Shown here piece by piece: positions 24,292 through 35,061 of a stretch of 64,000 nucleotides of DNA. This DNA comes from Castanea sativa (taxonomy: Eukaryota > Streptophyta > Magnoliopsida > Fagales > Fagaceae). The stretch lies in assembly GCF_040712315.1 (NCBI RefSeq), contig NC_134015.1:22569614-22633613 (forward strand), read 5' to 3'. Positions within the stretch are counted from its first letter, which is position 1. The number at the start of each line of letters is the position of its first letter. The notes under the pieces are model-generated. The model was not told the origin of the DNA. It ran no database searches and saw nothing but the letters and a program-made list of their open reading frames with translations. The translations under genes were made by a program, and so were the position numbers.

Positions 24292-24606
24292 TAAAATCTA
24301 TCCAAGAACTACGAGAGAAAAAAGATGGTCTTGTTACAGTTGGCATTGGTGGTCCAAGCGGTTCTGGTAAAACAAGGTATACATGCTGTGTAATGCTTTA
24401 ATATTTTATTCCCCTGCAGATTTGTGTAGAGTGAAAGCATTTTCTGCTTGTTTTATTGTGAATGGTTCTAATTTGTAACGTAAATCTAATGGTCCCTGAA
24501 GCTTAGCAGAAAAGGTGGCATCTGTTATTGGTTGTACAGTTGTATCCATGGAGAACTATCGTGATGGATTTGATGAAGGGAATGATCTGGATTCAATAGA
24601 TTTCTT
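24292..24606 (+). pseudogene. TTM: Captured TTM / uridine kinase-like gene fragment (two exons)
   Basis: The first exon (24292-24376) reads [20 protein letters not shown] then PSGSGKT, ending in AG before GTATAC. The second (24502 to about 24606) completes the Walker A (GPSGSGKTS) and continues LAEKVASVIGCTVVSMENYR, DGFDEGNDLDSIDF. This is the P-loop kinase domain found N-terminal in plant triphosphate tunnel metalloenzymes TTM1/TTM2, which act on pyrophosphate or tripolyphosphate at mitochondrial membranes. The CYTH domain and all later exons are missing. The intervening intron (124 bp) is retained, so capture was at DNA level. A uridine-kinase-like paralogue remains possible. Confidence 0.75.
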
Positions 24607-25196
24607 TATCAACATTCAATTTTGAAAGATGCAAAACTGGAACTTGCCGCTTAGTACACCCTGGTACTTTTTCACCTCTTTCTCTCAAGTGGTGTGTAAA
24701 TAGAGTAATGGGTATATTTAACAGTTTATACAAAGTTTCATTAGGATATAAGAAGGGTATTACATGCATTTGTTGAAAATGGTTATTTTTTTAACCCTCT
24801 CTTTTCAAGTTTTATAGTTTTTAACAGCCAAGGTGAGACACAATAAATTAGTGCCCCAGCTGTAGCCTGCAACTTCTTAACATCGTTTACTTAAAAAAAA
24901 AAAAAACTTGTTAACCTTGCACTATGTGCTGGACAATGTAGCACATATAGCAACTTCTATAAAAACCAGTCTTATTAACTTTAGAAATATTTTGCGTCTT
25001 TTTCGTTAAAGCAACGCAGCACGGCAGAATTCACGTGCCTGTTATGACCAAATAAACTCCATTCAGATATGGTATAACAGAATCTGAATTTGTTTTGAAA
25101 AATGCATTATATTCATTAATTATTACTACTAACTCTTTTTTGGGTTATACATACTTGTGCTACTTCTTTGCTGTCATAGAGGGAATTCTCAAGGGA
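24607..25196. other. MULE cargo between TTM and SCPL fragments
   Basis: AT-rich with an A-run near 24890-24907; no gene recognised. The last few hundred bases may be promoter or 5' UTR carried with the carboxypeptidase fragment. Confidence 0.35.
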
Positions 25197-26691
25197 ATGA
25201 ATAGAAGAGTGGGGTTTTTTAGGAGTATCTTGAGAATTCCTGAGATGGGTCATTGTTGGTTTAGTTGGGTTTTGGTTGTGTTGTTGGTGTTGTTGGGGGT
25301 TAGTGTGAAGGGGTACCCAGTTGAGGATCTGGTTGTGAAACTGCCTGGACAGCCTAAGGTTGAGTTTAGACAGTATGCTGGGTATGTTGATGTGGATGTC
25401 AAGGCAGGAAGGAGTCTGTTTTACTATTTTGTTGAGGCAGAGAGCCAACCTGACAAGAAGCCCCTAGCTCTGTGGCTCAATGGAGGTTGGTTTTGTTCTT
25501 TAACTTCTTATATATTATTGTATGTTCCTGTTCAATTGTGCTTGCACTTAACTTCCTCATCATATGATGTTTGTTACTTAAGTATTTAAGTGAGACTGTT
25601 CCTTCTACTTTGTCTCTTTTCATAATCTTGAACCTGTTACTTCATTGTACTTCTGGATCTTGTGCTTACTTACTTTCCCTTCCTATGTGGAAAGTTATTC
25701 TTCTCTTTTTTAACTCTTTTCAAGTTTTCTGTTTGTTTTTCCCTATGCCAAATTAAATTTTGTTCCCTCATCTGTGCTTCTTTTTTTTTTTTTTTTTTTT
25801 TGCCTTTTCCAAATAATTAGGTGCCCAAATTTGAGGACTCTTAAAGCATAAAATAAAAAAAAAAGATGTCCTGTTTAGAATTTAGAATTCAATTTAGCTT
25901 CTTTAAGGATGACACAGTGTGCCAATTGTCAGTCAAAAAAGCGAAGCAGAATATTTCCTTGGCAAATGTAAAACTTGGAATTTGACAACAGGCACTTCAT
26001 CTCTAATCTTTTGGTGAATACATAACATTTAAACCTTTTTAAATGTAAAATCTATGTTTTAGATTCAGACATTTAGCAACTCAATTTTGATTGATCCTAG
26101 GGAATGGAACTCTACTAAATTACTATTTGCTGGTTCTCTTGTTAGTTTTAGAAGTGAGATGGGGAGAGCACTAATTTTGTTGTCCCTTGAGCTTGCAATT
26201 GAAGAGTCATGGGCTTGATTAATAAGGATGAGAAAGGATGTAAATTTTATTAGTACTAAATAAAATTCATTCGTTTACAGGGACAAAAAACTGAAACTAT
26301 TTTTTAAGTCTGACACTTTTATACACAATTATTGATGTAATTTTCTCTGTTCAGGTCCAGGTTGTTCTTCTATTGGGGGAGGTGCCTTTACAGAGTTGGG
26401 TCCATTTTATCCTAGAGGTGATGGTCGAAGCCTTCGAAAAAATTCAATGTCATGGAGTAGAGGTAAGTCACTTAGCATATTATGTGGAACTTTGTTTTCA
26501 TTTGGCTGGATCATGTAGTATGGACTAAAGTTCCCTTTGTTTAAAATTTTTAAATTGTGATACTAATGCATCCATCAAATTGTTCCTATTCTTTTCATTC
26601 TGTAGCATCAAATCTCCTTTTTGTTGAGTCACCGGCTGGAGTAGGATGGTCATACTCGAACACAAGTTCAGATTATACTTGGGGAGCTTCC
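25197..26691 (+). pseudogene. SCPL: Captured serine carboxypeptidase-like (SCPL) gene, first three exons
   Basis: Exon 1 (25197-25485) encodes [10 protein letters not shown], a hydrophobic signal segment ([14 protein letters not shown]), then [20 protein letters not shown] and [11 protein letters not shown]. Exon 2 (26355-26462) gives [20 protein letters not shown]; exon 3 (26606 to about 26691) gives [20 protein letters not shown]. Splice borders are GT-AG and phases fit. These are the substrate-binding and oxyanion-hole region of class II (SCPL40-51-like) serine carboxypeptidases, secretory or vacuolar S10 hydrolases. The coding match stops abruptly at DYTWGAS with an in-frame TAA, before the catalytic Ser (GESYAG), Asp and His exons. 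The captured frame is uninterrupted up to that point and could give a short secreted peptide if transcribed. Confidence 0.85.
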
Positions 26692-26900
26692 TAACGATTA
26701 CAACCAAAGACAAATGATCCATAAAATCAACTAATGAAGTAGGAAAACGCAAGAAAAAGGCCTAAAGATCAACCACAAATCTCTCCACACCTTCAAAAGT
26801 GTGACTATTATGTTCCATCCAAAGTATCCAGATAACACAATGAGAAGTCTCACAGCATTGTTCCTATGGCAATGACATGATTTGTGACAATGACATGATT
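26525..26900 (-). pseudogene. Possible non-LTR retroelement / zf-RVT C-terminal remnant
   Basis: On the minus strand about 26755-26880 reads HCVIWILWMEHNSHTFEGVE RFVVDL, resembling the W..W.ERN.R.FE...R block at the C-terminus of plant LINE-type reverse transcriptases. A short open frame (26525-26752) follows. Its edge coincides with the point where SCPL homology ends. Only about 100 residues are seen and the match is by eye. Confidence 0.4.
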
Positions 26901-27456
26901 TGGCTGTTACAATAGGTTCTATTTGTTTAATTTTAAAGAAGACTTTTGTAGTTTACTTAGCCTTTTTTTTTCTAAAATATTCTTTGTTATAGGTTATATT
27001 ACGTTTTTTAGTTGAGCGAAATTTTGTTTATTCTGTTTGAAGTTGGCTAAAGATGAATTTGTGGTCATTCTTCTAGGTACAATGTAAATTATTGAACAAA
27101 GCTTTTAATTGTTTATTGTTTCTCAGTTTTTAGGAAACAATTAGTTCATCTACCAAAGGAAACCTAAGACTGATGGAAAAGAACAGCCACAATTAACAAA
27201 ACTTGCAAATTTGCAGTAATCCATTTAACATGATCTGCCTTATAGGAACACGCTGCACATTACATTTAATGTAATTTTGTGGCTCCTCACAAACATAAAC
27301 TTTTAATAGATAATGCAGTATTGTTTTATGGTAAGTAACAAATAACAACACAGTGCTACTTTATGAGGATATATGTGCAAAGATGTGAATGAAAAGAAAT
27401 TGATTTTTTTCAAGATCATAGCTATTGATTTTAGTTGAATTGCATGCGTTGCTTAC

Positions 27457-30164
27457 CTAGTTTGGAACATGGCTGCTTGTTGATGCGCGAATCACATTCG
27501 GACATCTCCTGCGGTTATGGCCCTCTTCGTGACACACTCCACATTTCGGCTTGGGTTGACTCTCCCTCCAATCCATCTCGTTTCTTATTCTTGTTGACGT
27601 AGGTCGACCTTTGTCTCGCAACATTTCAAGGTCAGGGTACAACTTTGGGCCGGCAACCTCCCGCCATAATGACTTATCCTTGGGCACACAAAACTCATGT
27701 GAATAGGTGGCAAGTCGCTTTTGTAAAGTATAACATGGGTCAATATACCTCATTGCATTGACATGTTCCCTGATACAAACTGCAATCACATGTGAACAAG
27801 GGATCTTATAGATTTCCCATTTGCCACAAGTACATGTGTTCTCCAGCAATCTTACTTCATGACTATGGTCTCCCCCATTAGAGCTGTGTGGATTATGTGT
27901 TGTGCAAACCTGATATACACCGTTCTGCTGGTTAAATGGCCTCACATAGTGTCTTGTCCCTTTTTCGTAATTTGCTTCATATTTCTCCATGGCATGCTTG
28001 CTGAACTTCTGACCATGTTGAATATCACCCAATATTTTAGTGCGCCGATCATTGAAATAGGCGACAAGTTTGCACTAAATGTAGTCAACCAATGCAGATA
28101 TGGGTAGTCCACGTGCACCTTTTAGAACTCCATTGAAACACTCAGACATATTGGTAGTCATTGCCCCATAGCGGTGTCCACCATCATGTGACAGTGTCCA
28201 CTTATCTAGACCCTCCTTCGTTAGATAGGAGTACGGCTTCTTTTTTGCTATATTGGGATTGGGATCCTTACTGAATTTGAGTTCACATTCCTTAAGGCAA
28301 TCCAATATTTTTTCAAGTTTGCGATCTTGATGCTCGTATCCTGCTTTCAAGGCCAAAGACTTTAAGAATTTGTCATTAAATTGGGTGTTGAAGTTGCTGG
28401 CCACATGTCTAATGCAATATCTATGATATACCGAAACATAATTATTGGGCCACTGGGCAATGGATGATATTATACCTTTATGTCGGTCTGATATTATGCA
28501 AATGCCACCACATCCCGTATTGCAGTCCGCAAGCATTCTAAAAACCATCCCCAACTGGCCCCCGTCTCTTCATCCACAACCGCAAAGGCAAGCGGAAAAA
28601 TCTCATTATTAGCATCGGTAGCCATTGCAATCAACAACTTTCCTTTATATTTTCCATAAAGATGAGTTCCATCAATACTAATCACTGGCCTACAATGTGC
28701 GAATCCAGCAATGGAAGGAGCAAAAGCCCAGAACACATACTTGAATATAATAGTACCCGGTATGTCCCCGTTGATCGACCGAAACTTTACTTGTGTACCT
28801 GGATCGCTATCCTTATATGCCAACAACAACTTCTGCAACTTTTGGTACGACTCTTCCCAATTCCCATGTATGTTTGCAATAGCCTTTTGTTTCGCATCCC
28901 ATATCTTGTAGTATGATATATCGTGGTTAAACCTTTCCTTCATCAGATTTTGGAGATCCTTTATTTTGCTGGTGTGATCGTCAAGTATATATTTATGCAG
29001 TTCTTTGGCAAGAAAATTCGAATCCATCATTCTGCCATCTTTGTTTACCCCAACTGATGGACAAGTGTGAGGACCGCCAAATACTTTGACAGCCCATAAT
29101 CCGTTAAGCTTCGGTTGCGAGAATGCTCGGACTTTCCATGCACATGACTCATTTGCACACTTCATACAAAATCTTTTCTAGTTGGACCACTCAGTTATAT
29201 AATTCTTGTTGTTATCCAGAGAGTAAACTATTAATGCCTGTTTCACAGCCTCTTTATTAGGGAAAATCAACCCTTTGCTAAAATTCATTCCCCGCCCCCA
29301 ACTTGATGAAAATGATATCTCAACACTTGAAGGATCAATAACATTATCCCAAGTGTTTGCATGGAATGACAGGCCATGAGCTTCATATGTAGGGACTGTA
29401 GCATGATCACCATCGCCTATATCATCTTGAAACTCTATAGCATCATCATCATGATCATCCACGACATCATCACAGACATTGTCAACATTTTCATAGTTTA
29501 TAGTATTCTCGTGAAAGTCATCTCTCCCAATCATCTCTTCATACTCATCTCTACCATGATCAACATCATCTCTGTCTTCGTCTTCACCTTCCCCCCCTAG
29601 AGATTGAAGAAGTTCTTGTTGATAACTAGATCTGCAAGCCTCCATTGGAGTTGGTGTCTCTTGACATGGTAGTGTATAACCCTCAACTATAGTGGACGGG
29701 GTAAGAGTCAGATGACTATCTGCATGTAATGATTGGAATTCTTCCCCGCCACCACCCTCCAAAGTTGTTTGTTGCACATCTTCACCGCCAACTTCTATAC
29801 GAGGCTCCACACTTATATACAACTCAGCAGCTTTTAATTGGGGCGTAGAGTTTATCCTGTCAAACATAATCTTAACATGCTTGTCTCCTTTTATTTCAAT
29901 AGGTGTGAAGACAATACGGTCACTGAACACTGCAAGAGGAGCACGATATGTAATTTTTATGTCCTGCAACCGACGGTCCAAATTCAGCTCTTTCATAATT
30001 TTCTTTTTCAACTTCTTCAAATTGATCTCCCGCCGTTTTTTTAGCTGAATAATTTCTAACTTTGTACCAGGCCCTTCATATGTCACTCCATAAGTCACAT
30101 CATTGCAGACCTCCCCACCATAATATAGATATAAATCAACCGAACTCATTACAAGATATAACAC
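27457..30164 (-). pseudogene. MuDR-type MULE transposase with SWIM and CCHC zinc fingers
   Basis: Read on minus from ATG 30164 or 30149. The N-terminus (about 1-110) is a PB1-like domain common in plant MULEs (VDLYLYYGGEVCNDV), followed by an Asp/Glu-rich linker. A MuDR-type zinc region then gives MKCANESCAWKVRAFSQPKL, and the transposase core carries RPVISIDGTHLYGKYKGKLL (first Asp) and CIISDRHKGI (second Asp). TNMSECFNGVLKGARGLPI, the SWIM finger CTCGKWEIYKIPCSHVIAVC and the knuckle CGVCHEEGHNRRRCP finish the protein. It would cut and rejoin the element ends. Lesions: TAG near 29180 (before KRFCMKC), a frameshift near 28500-28530 between the two Asp motifs, and TAG near 28072. With three breaks the enzyme is probably inactive. 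Confidence 0.9.
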
Positions 30165-30304
30165 CTTTATTCGATATGAACTACAAATATTGCCTCAAGG
30201 AAAATATAAAGATAACATGGTCGCTAACATTAAAAAAAATTTTAAACAACTATAAACAAATTTTTAAAAAATTAATACGTTACACCTTACAACTAATAAG
30301 AGAA

Positions 30305-30890
30305 GTTCGTGTTTCTTGAATCACTATAATTTACAATGTTTTATTAAGAGAGCTGAAAATTTTCTTTGCTGGGATCAAAAAAAAAAAAACAGCACATCAT
30401 TATAATATAACAGCCCATCAAGTTCATGTTTCTTGAATCACTATAATTTACAATGTAATATTAAGAGAGGTGAAACTTTTCTTTGCTGGGATCAAAAAAA
30501 AAAAAAAAAAAAAACAGCACATCATAATAATATAACAGCCCATCAAGTTCATGTTTCTTGAATCACTATAATTTACAATGTTTTATTAAGAGAGCTGAAA
30601 ATTTTCTTTGCTGGGATCAAAAAAAAAAAAACAGCACATCATTATAATATAACAACCCATCAAGTTCATGTTTCTTGAATCACTATAATTTACAATGTAA
30701 TATTAAGAGAGGTGAAACTTTTCTTTGCTGGGATCAAAAAAACAAAAAAACAAAAAAACAGCACATCATAATAATATTACAGCCCATCAAATTCATGTTT
30801 CTTGAATCACTATAACATAGCTGAAACTTTTCTTTGCTGGGATCAAAAAAAAAAAAAAATACAGCACCTCATACTAATATAACAACCCAT
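30305..30890. repeat. Tandem array of about 120 bp, five units, alternating subtypes
   Basis: Units begin GTTC(A/G)TGTTTCTTGAATC at about 30305, 30422, 30547, 30664 and 30791. Units 1 and 3 share TTTTATTAAGAGAGCTGAAA and units 2 and 4 share TAATATTAAGAGAGGTGAAA, so the array expanded as a dimer. Each unit has an A-run of variable length. It lies just upstream of the transposase start, in a promoter or 5' UTR position. Confidence 0.85.
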
Positions 30891-31230
30891 CATAATAATA
30901 AACTACCATTAAAAACAACACATCATCAACTGAAAAAGTTAGTAATTTATTATAATAAAAAAATTTGAACAAGGTTGAATAACCAGGTATAACAAAAAAA
31001 AAAATATATATATATATATTTAAAATGTTTGAATAATTTACCTCCCTTATTGAAGAAGAAGAAGAAAACAACCTTTTTAATTTGTAGAATGTGATGTGTG
31101 GTGAAAGGGAGAAATTTGGACGTGGGAGAGAGCTGGGAGAAGTGAGAGTTGTGGGAGAAGTGAGAGTAAAGGATTAAGAGTCATCAGACTAATAATCTGA
31201 GGCAGTTGAGGTAGTTGCAGAATTAATTGG

Positions 31231-31599
31231 AAATCGAGTACAGTATACTCGATTTCCATTTAAAATTTTTTACCGTCACTGGTGGGATTAATGCCCAGAA
31301 GTCGAGTACATGGTACTCGACTTTAACTAAAAATCGAGTACCCTATACTCGACTTTAACTGAAAGTCGAGTACCCTGTACTCGATTTTATGTGTTCATGG
31401 CACCCTTAAAATGCAGTTCTCGGGGTATTTTTTGCGCATTTTTTGCGCCCTTGAAGTCGAGTTCACTATAATCGACTTATAAAAGTCGAGTATTTTAAAC
31501 TCGACTTCAACGGGGTCTTTTTTTACCTTTTTAATCCACGTCAGACAGAGAAAACATGTGTGAAGTTACCCGGAAGTCGAGTATACTAAACTCGACTTC
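31231..31599. repeat. Right array of GTCGAGTA palindromes
   Basis: Seven imperfect palindromes at about 31231-31256, 31299-31323, 31330-31353, 31361-31385, 31453-31478, 31485-31506 and 31573-31599, matching the left array in consensus but not in spacing. The last one lies in the terminal inverted repeat itself. Confidence 0.85.
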
Positions 31600-31687
31600 C
31601 AAAAAGAGTCCAACTTACTAATTAAGTTTGAACGCATGCTTTCGTCCTAAAATTTTTCCCTACCTGTACTGTTTCCCAAATTTTGCC
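31573..31687 (-). repeat. Giant MULE right terminal inverted repeat
   Basis: Reverse complement of 17345-17459, ending GGGAAACAG-type sequence and AAATTTTGCC on the plus strand, followed at once by the TAGTTATAGA duplication at 31688-31697. Confidence 0.93.
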
Positions 31688-31824
31688 TAGTTATAGACCA
31701 TGCTTTGACCGATATACCATTTTTATTTAAGAAACTTTATGCTAAAATTTGAAACACAAAGATAATGGTTTTCTTAAATTCTAAAACCTAATCACATGTT
31801 ATACAAACATGATATGAAAACCTA

Positions 31825-31836
31825 GCTCTGATACCA
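31825..31836 (-). other. Copia primer-binding site (tRNA-Met type)
   Basis: On the minus strand this reads TGGTATCAGAGC, the classic complement of the initiator tRNA-Met 3' end, two bases inside the 5' LTR (which starts at 31839). It fixes the direction of the Copia element. Confidence 0.92.
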
Positions 31837-31838
31837 AT

Positions 31839-33223
31839 TGTTGGAAAATCTGATCTTGCATTAACAAACATGGATCTATTTCATTCATGATTGATAACAT
31901 GCACTATGTAAATTTTAGAATTTAAGAACAAGATAGCGTACCTTGGTTTGGTAAAATCCAAAACAAAATATTAGAAGTACTTAGGAACACTTTTAATCTT
32001 CACTCCAATTCCACTTTACGCCCAAGAAGTGTAGTCTCTCAATCAATTTTCAAGAGAGAATAATCGAGTGGCTTCACTCACACATACACACCATTTGACA
32101 ATGATGTCTCTCTTTCTCTTATAAAAAATTCTGTATGTTTCTCCCTCTATAACTAACTGATTATCTAATTGGGATGGCATTTTCGGCCTTTCCAATTGGG
32201 TTTTAGTGTGTGGCTTGGAGTGAGACCAAAAGGGACCAATAAGACACTAGCTCCAATGGGCATTAGGGCTTTTCTGTCAACTCTTGACAAGTCCAAAATT
32301 ACCATTAATTATATTTAATATCACTATATAAATATAATTGCACTCTAGGTCTTATTAATAAATTATATCCCAAGACTTTATTATACATGCAACCCCTTCA
32401 TAAAATATTCGTAGTAATACAAAGTCATGAATGTAGACTGCCACTTTGAAAATTACTACATTTTAATTCTTGAGTACCCAGTTTAATCATTTAAGTTATT
32501 CATCATATATTTATGAAATCCAATTTCAAAAATTTATACTTTAATATCTCCTTACTAAAGTGGTTAGGCCTAACACTCTGAATAACCAAACCCATTAAAC
32601 TTATCTCAAGGGAATATTTTATATCTCCGTTAAGAGAATATGAATTCCTTCTTGAAAATATATGTTCCATCAACACTAAATGTGGTTACCCAACATACTG
32701 AGATTTTGATCGTAACTTTAGATCTCACTCCTAATATATCAAAGCAACCTACACCTCATAATCATGTCCACTATTCTCTTAGGATTAAGAATTCATGCAA
32801 ATAGAAGTCGTGAGATTTGTTATTCATTTAACAGTCGTTAGGAGAATAATAAATCTCACAGCGGTCCAGTTCAATATGTCTTAACTCTTAAAACATATCA
32901 ACATACCAACTAGAAGTTTCCACTTTCATGATCAAGACAAATCATCTTAGTTGATATATAGTCTTTGCAGATGAAATGCCCAATTTCATCAACGACTACG
33001 AACTATAATTCTGAGTTTACAAAAAATTTATGATTTATATCTTCTGTGATTTTTCACATAAATCACATACTATGCATCTCATGGACTATATGATAATGTC
33101 CAAATAATCATGTTACCATTATTTTAGATATTAATAAAACAACTTTATTAATCATAACATTAAGTCATACATAATGTCATACATAGTATCATACAATGTG
33201 ATTTAAGAGCACACATCCTAACA
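31839..33223 (-). repeat. Copia 5' LTR (minus-strand orientation)
   Basis: 1385 bp, beginning TGTTGGAAAATC and ending ATCCTAACA on the plus strand, followed by the TATTC duplication at 33224-33228. It pairs with 10609-11997. Confidence 0.93.
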
Positions 33224-33228
33224 TATTC

Positions 33229-33384
33229 AACATTCAACGTAGTAGTTATAACCACCACGCATCATTGACGTGATGGTCACTCCATAAGATTGGGGTTTAA
33301 AGGTCAAGGCTCAAATTTCTAGGAAGATATTTCGCATATATATACACTTAAATTAGGTTAAAATAGGATTTCTATCTCAAATAT

Positions 33385-33428
<44 letters not shown>

Positions 33429-35061
33429 TATTGTAAGGACAAGTTTTGAATTCAAAGCCCAAAAGTGAAAAGGACTAAGGGTCCAAAGAGCCAAAAACAA
33501 TGAATTTGTAGAGAGTAGGTTAGAAACTGAACTCCAATGAGTTGGACTGTAATCACAGTAGGCCAAAAGATACTGGAAAGCATGAATAAACAGTTTTGTG
33601 CAAAGAAAATTATCATCGGCAAAGTCCAAGGATGGTAGTTCTTATATATTTCTCTTAGACTTAAACACAGTTAGAGTTCTTGATTGTACAGTGATTTTTC
33701 CACAGGTTATCTGATGATCCTCTTGTAATGGGAATTTCCTTCTTTATATTCCCCTTCATCACTTCATCTCAGCCCTCAATGTGTAGATCAGATTGCTGGC
33801 TTTGATACTTGTCCCATCAGCACTTTCTTGAAGTCTTTATGGGTAGCTGTAAGGCTAGAGGTTACTATTCAGGTATCACCTCCACATTAATGCAGCCAGA
33901 AAGTTAGTTGCAGAGCATTCAATGCGGTGGTAGTAGTTTTTTTTTAAAATATTTCTTATCACTCCTTTGTCTTATCCCCATCTGATGCTTATCCTTACCA
34001 ACATGATCGTCTGGTGCCTTATTCTTGACAAGAGGTTGGACTTTTGACCTCTACCCTACTTAGCTGGAGAGGTGTTTCTCCTCGGACTACACTCCCAACC
34101 ACTTATGATCAGACTTCTTCCATGGACTCTTAACTTATATGCCCTCATTAGTATCTACGTGTTCTCGGATGACTTGATGTCATCAAACACGACCCACAAC
34201 CCAATATCCATTTGTGAACCCTTTATCCTTACAGTTATTATAAGAAGAAAAAACTATTAATTAAAGATGAGAAAATATAATTGAACAAAAACATATGTAA
34301 CAATGTAAAAGGAACACAACACGTACATTCAAATTGTTATTATAAAACTAAGATTAAAAACACTCTACACAACAATCAAATAGGGTATTTACTTGATGCA
34401 ACCACAATTTTTAGGACCCAATTTTCATTATATAGCATATAACTTTTTTTTGGGTACATTTTATCAATTGAAGGGTAAAAACTTAGACATTTGAGAAAAT
34501 TTCATTTTTTCAGCCCAATTTAAACAAAATGCATATAAGAGGGGAAAATTGGAACTTGGATCTCATTTCACCATTTCATTTTTTAAAAAATAAAAAGTAA
34601 ATTACTTTTCAGATCTTAAAGTTTTAGATATATTTTATTTAAATCTTAAACTTTTAAAATATTTTATTTAAACTTCAATGTTTTTTAAAATTTTTTTTTT
34701 TTTTAGAATGTTTTAAAATGTTTATTTAAACCTTTAAATATCAATTTGTAAACCACAAGATATATCAAGGTTGCCCGACTTTTTAGAATTGCTTAAGGGG
34801 CAGAATTTGTAAACAAATGCAACGATTGATGAGGCGAAGTACTCTCATATCAATCAAATTGCTCCTTGCCTTAATGAAAGGAGCAAAGACATACTCATTT
34901 AATTATAACTTACAAGAACATAAAACAATAAATAATATTAGTACCACTCATTCTATAAATGCTATGTACACAAATTATTTTACAATATTTTTATAAATTA
35001 TTGATGTGGTAAATTATAACTAGTTATCATCTGAGCCTATTACTAATATTACATTTTTACC
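33229..35061. other. Intergenic DNA with an old LTR-like segment
   Basis: No gene. A (TA)n tract lies at about 33391-33422. About 33432-34198 begins TGTAAGGACAAG and ends GACCCACA, with CTTATATATTTCTC inside, and has the look of a decayed solo LTR, but no 5-bp duplication was found. 34960-35056 reads as half of a MITE (ATGCTATGTACACAAATTAT and ATTGATGTGGTAAATTATAA), split by the Gypsy insertion. Confidence 0.4.

Larger units (their letters stand above)
17345..31687. mobile_element. Giant (14.3 kb) Mutator-like transposon with captured host gene fragments
   Basis: Exact 10-bp duplications TAGTTATAGA lie at 17335-17344 and 31688-31697. The terminal inverted repeats, 17345-17459 and 31573-31687, differ at only about five positions in 115 bp and are identical over the inner 75 or so. 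Inside, left to right, are a palindrome array, a CTCTCC minisatellite, a plant-mobile-domain gene (plus), fragments of LRR, GSA, TTM and SCPL genes (plus), a MuDR-type transposase (minus), a 120-bp tandem array and the right palindrome array. It sits in the leader of the Copia element, so it is younger than that insertion. The transposase is broken, so the element can now move only if helped in trans. Confidence 0.93.
10609..33223 (-). mobile_element. Ty1/Copia LTR retrotransposon, split by a giant MULE
   Basis: Two long direct repeats (10609-11997 and 31839-33223) are LTRs starting TG and ending CA, with an exact 5-bp target duplication TATTC at 10604-10608 and 33224-33228. A tRNA-Met-type primer-binding site lies at 31825-31836 and a purine tract next to the left LTR, so the element is read on the minus strand. 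Domain order on that strand is gag, protease, integrase, RT, RNase H, which defines Copia. Without the inserted MULE (17345-31687 plus one 10-bp duplication) the element is about 8.26 kb. Every coding block has stops or frameshifts, so it is inactive. Confidence 0.93.

Noticed and set aside
33432..34198. Possible solo LTR (TGTAAGG...CCCACA)
   Set aside because: No flanking 5-bp duplication could be found, so it is only mentioned under the intergenic entry.
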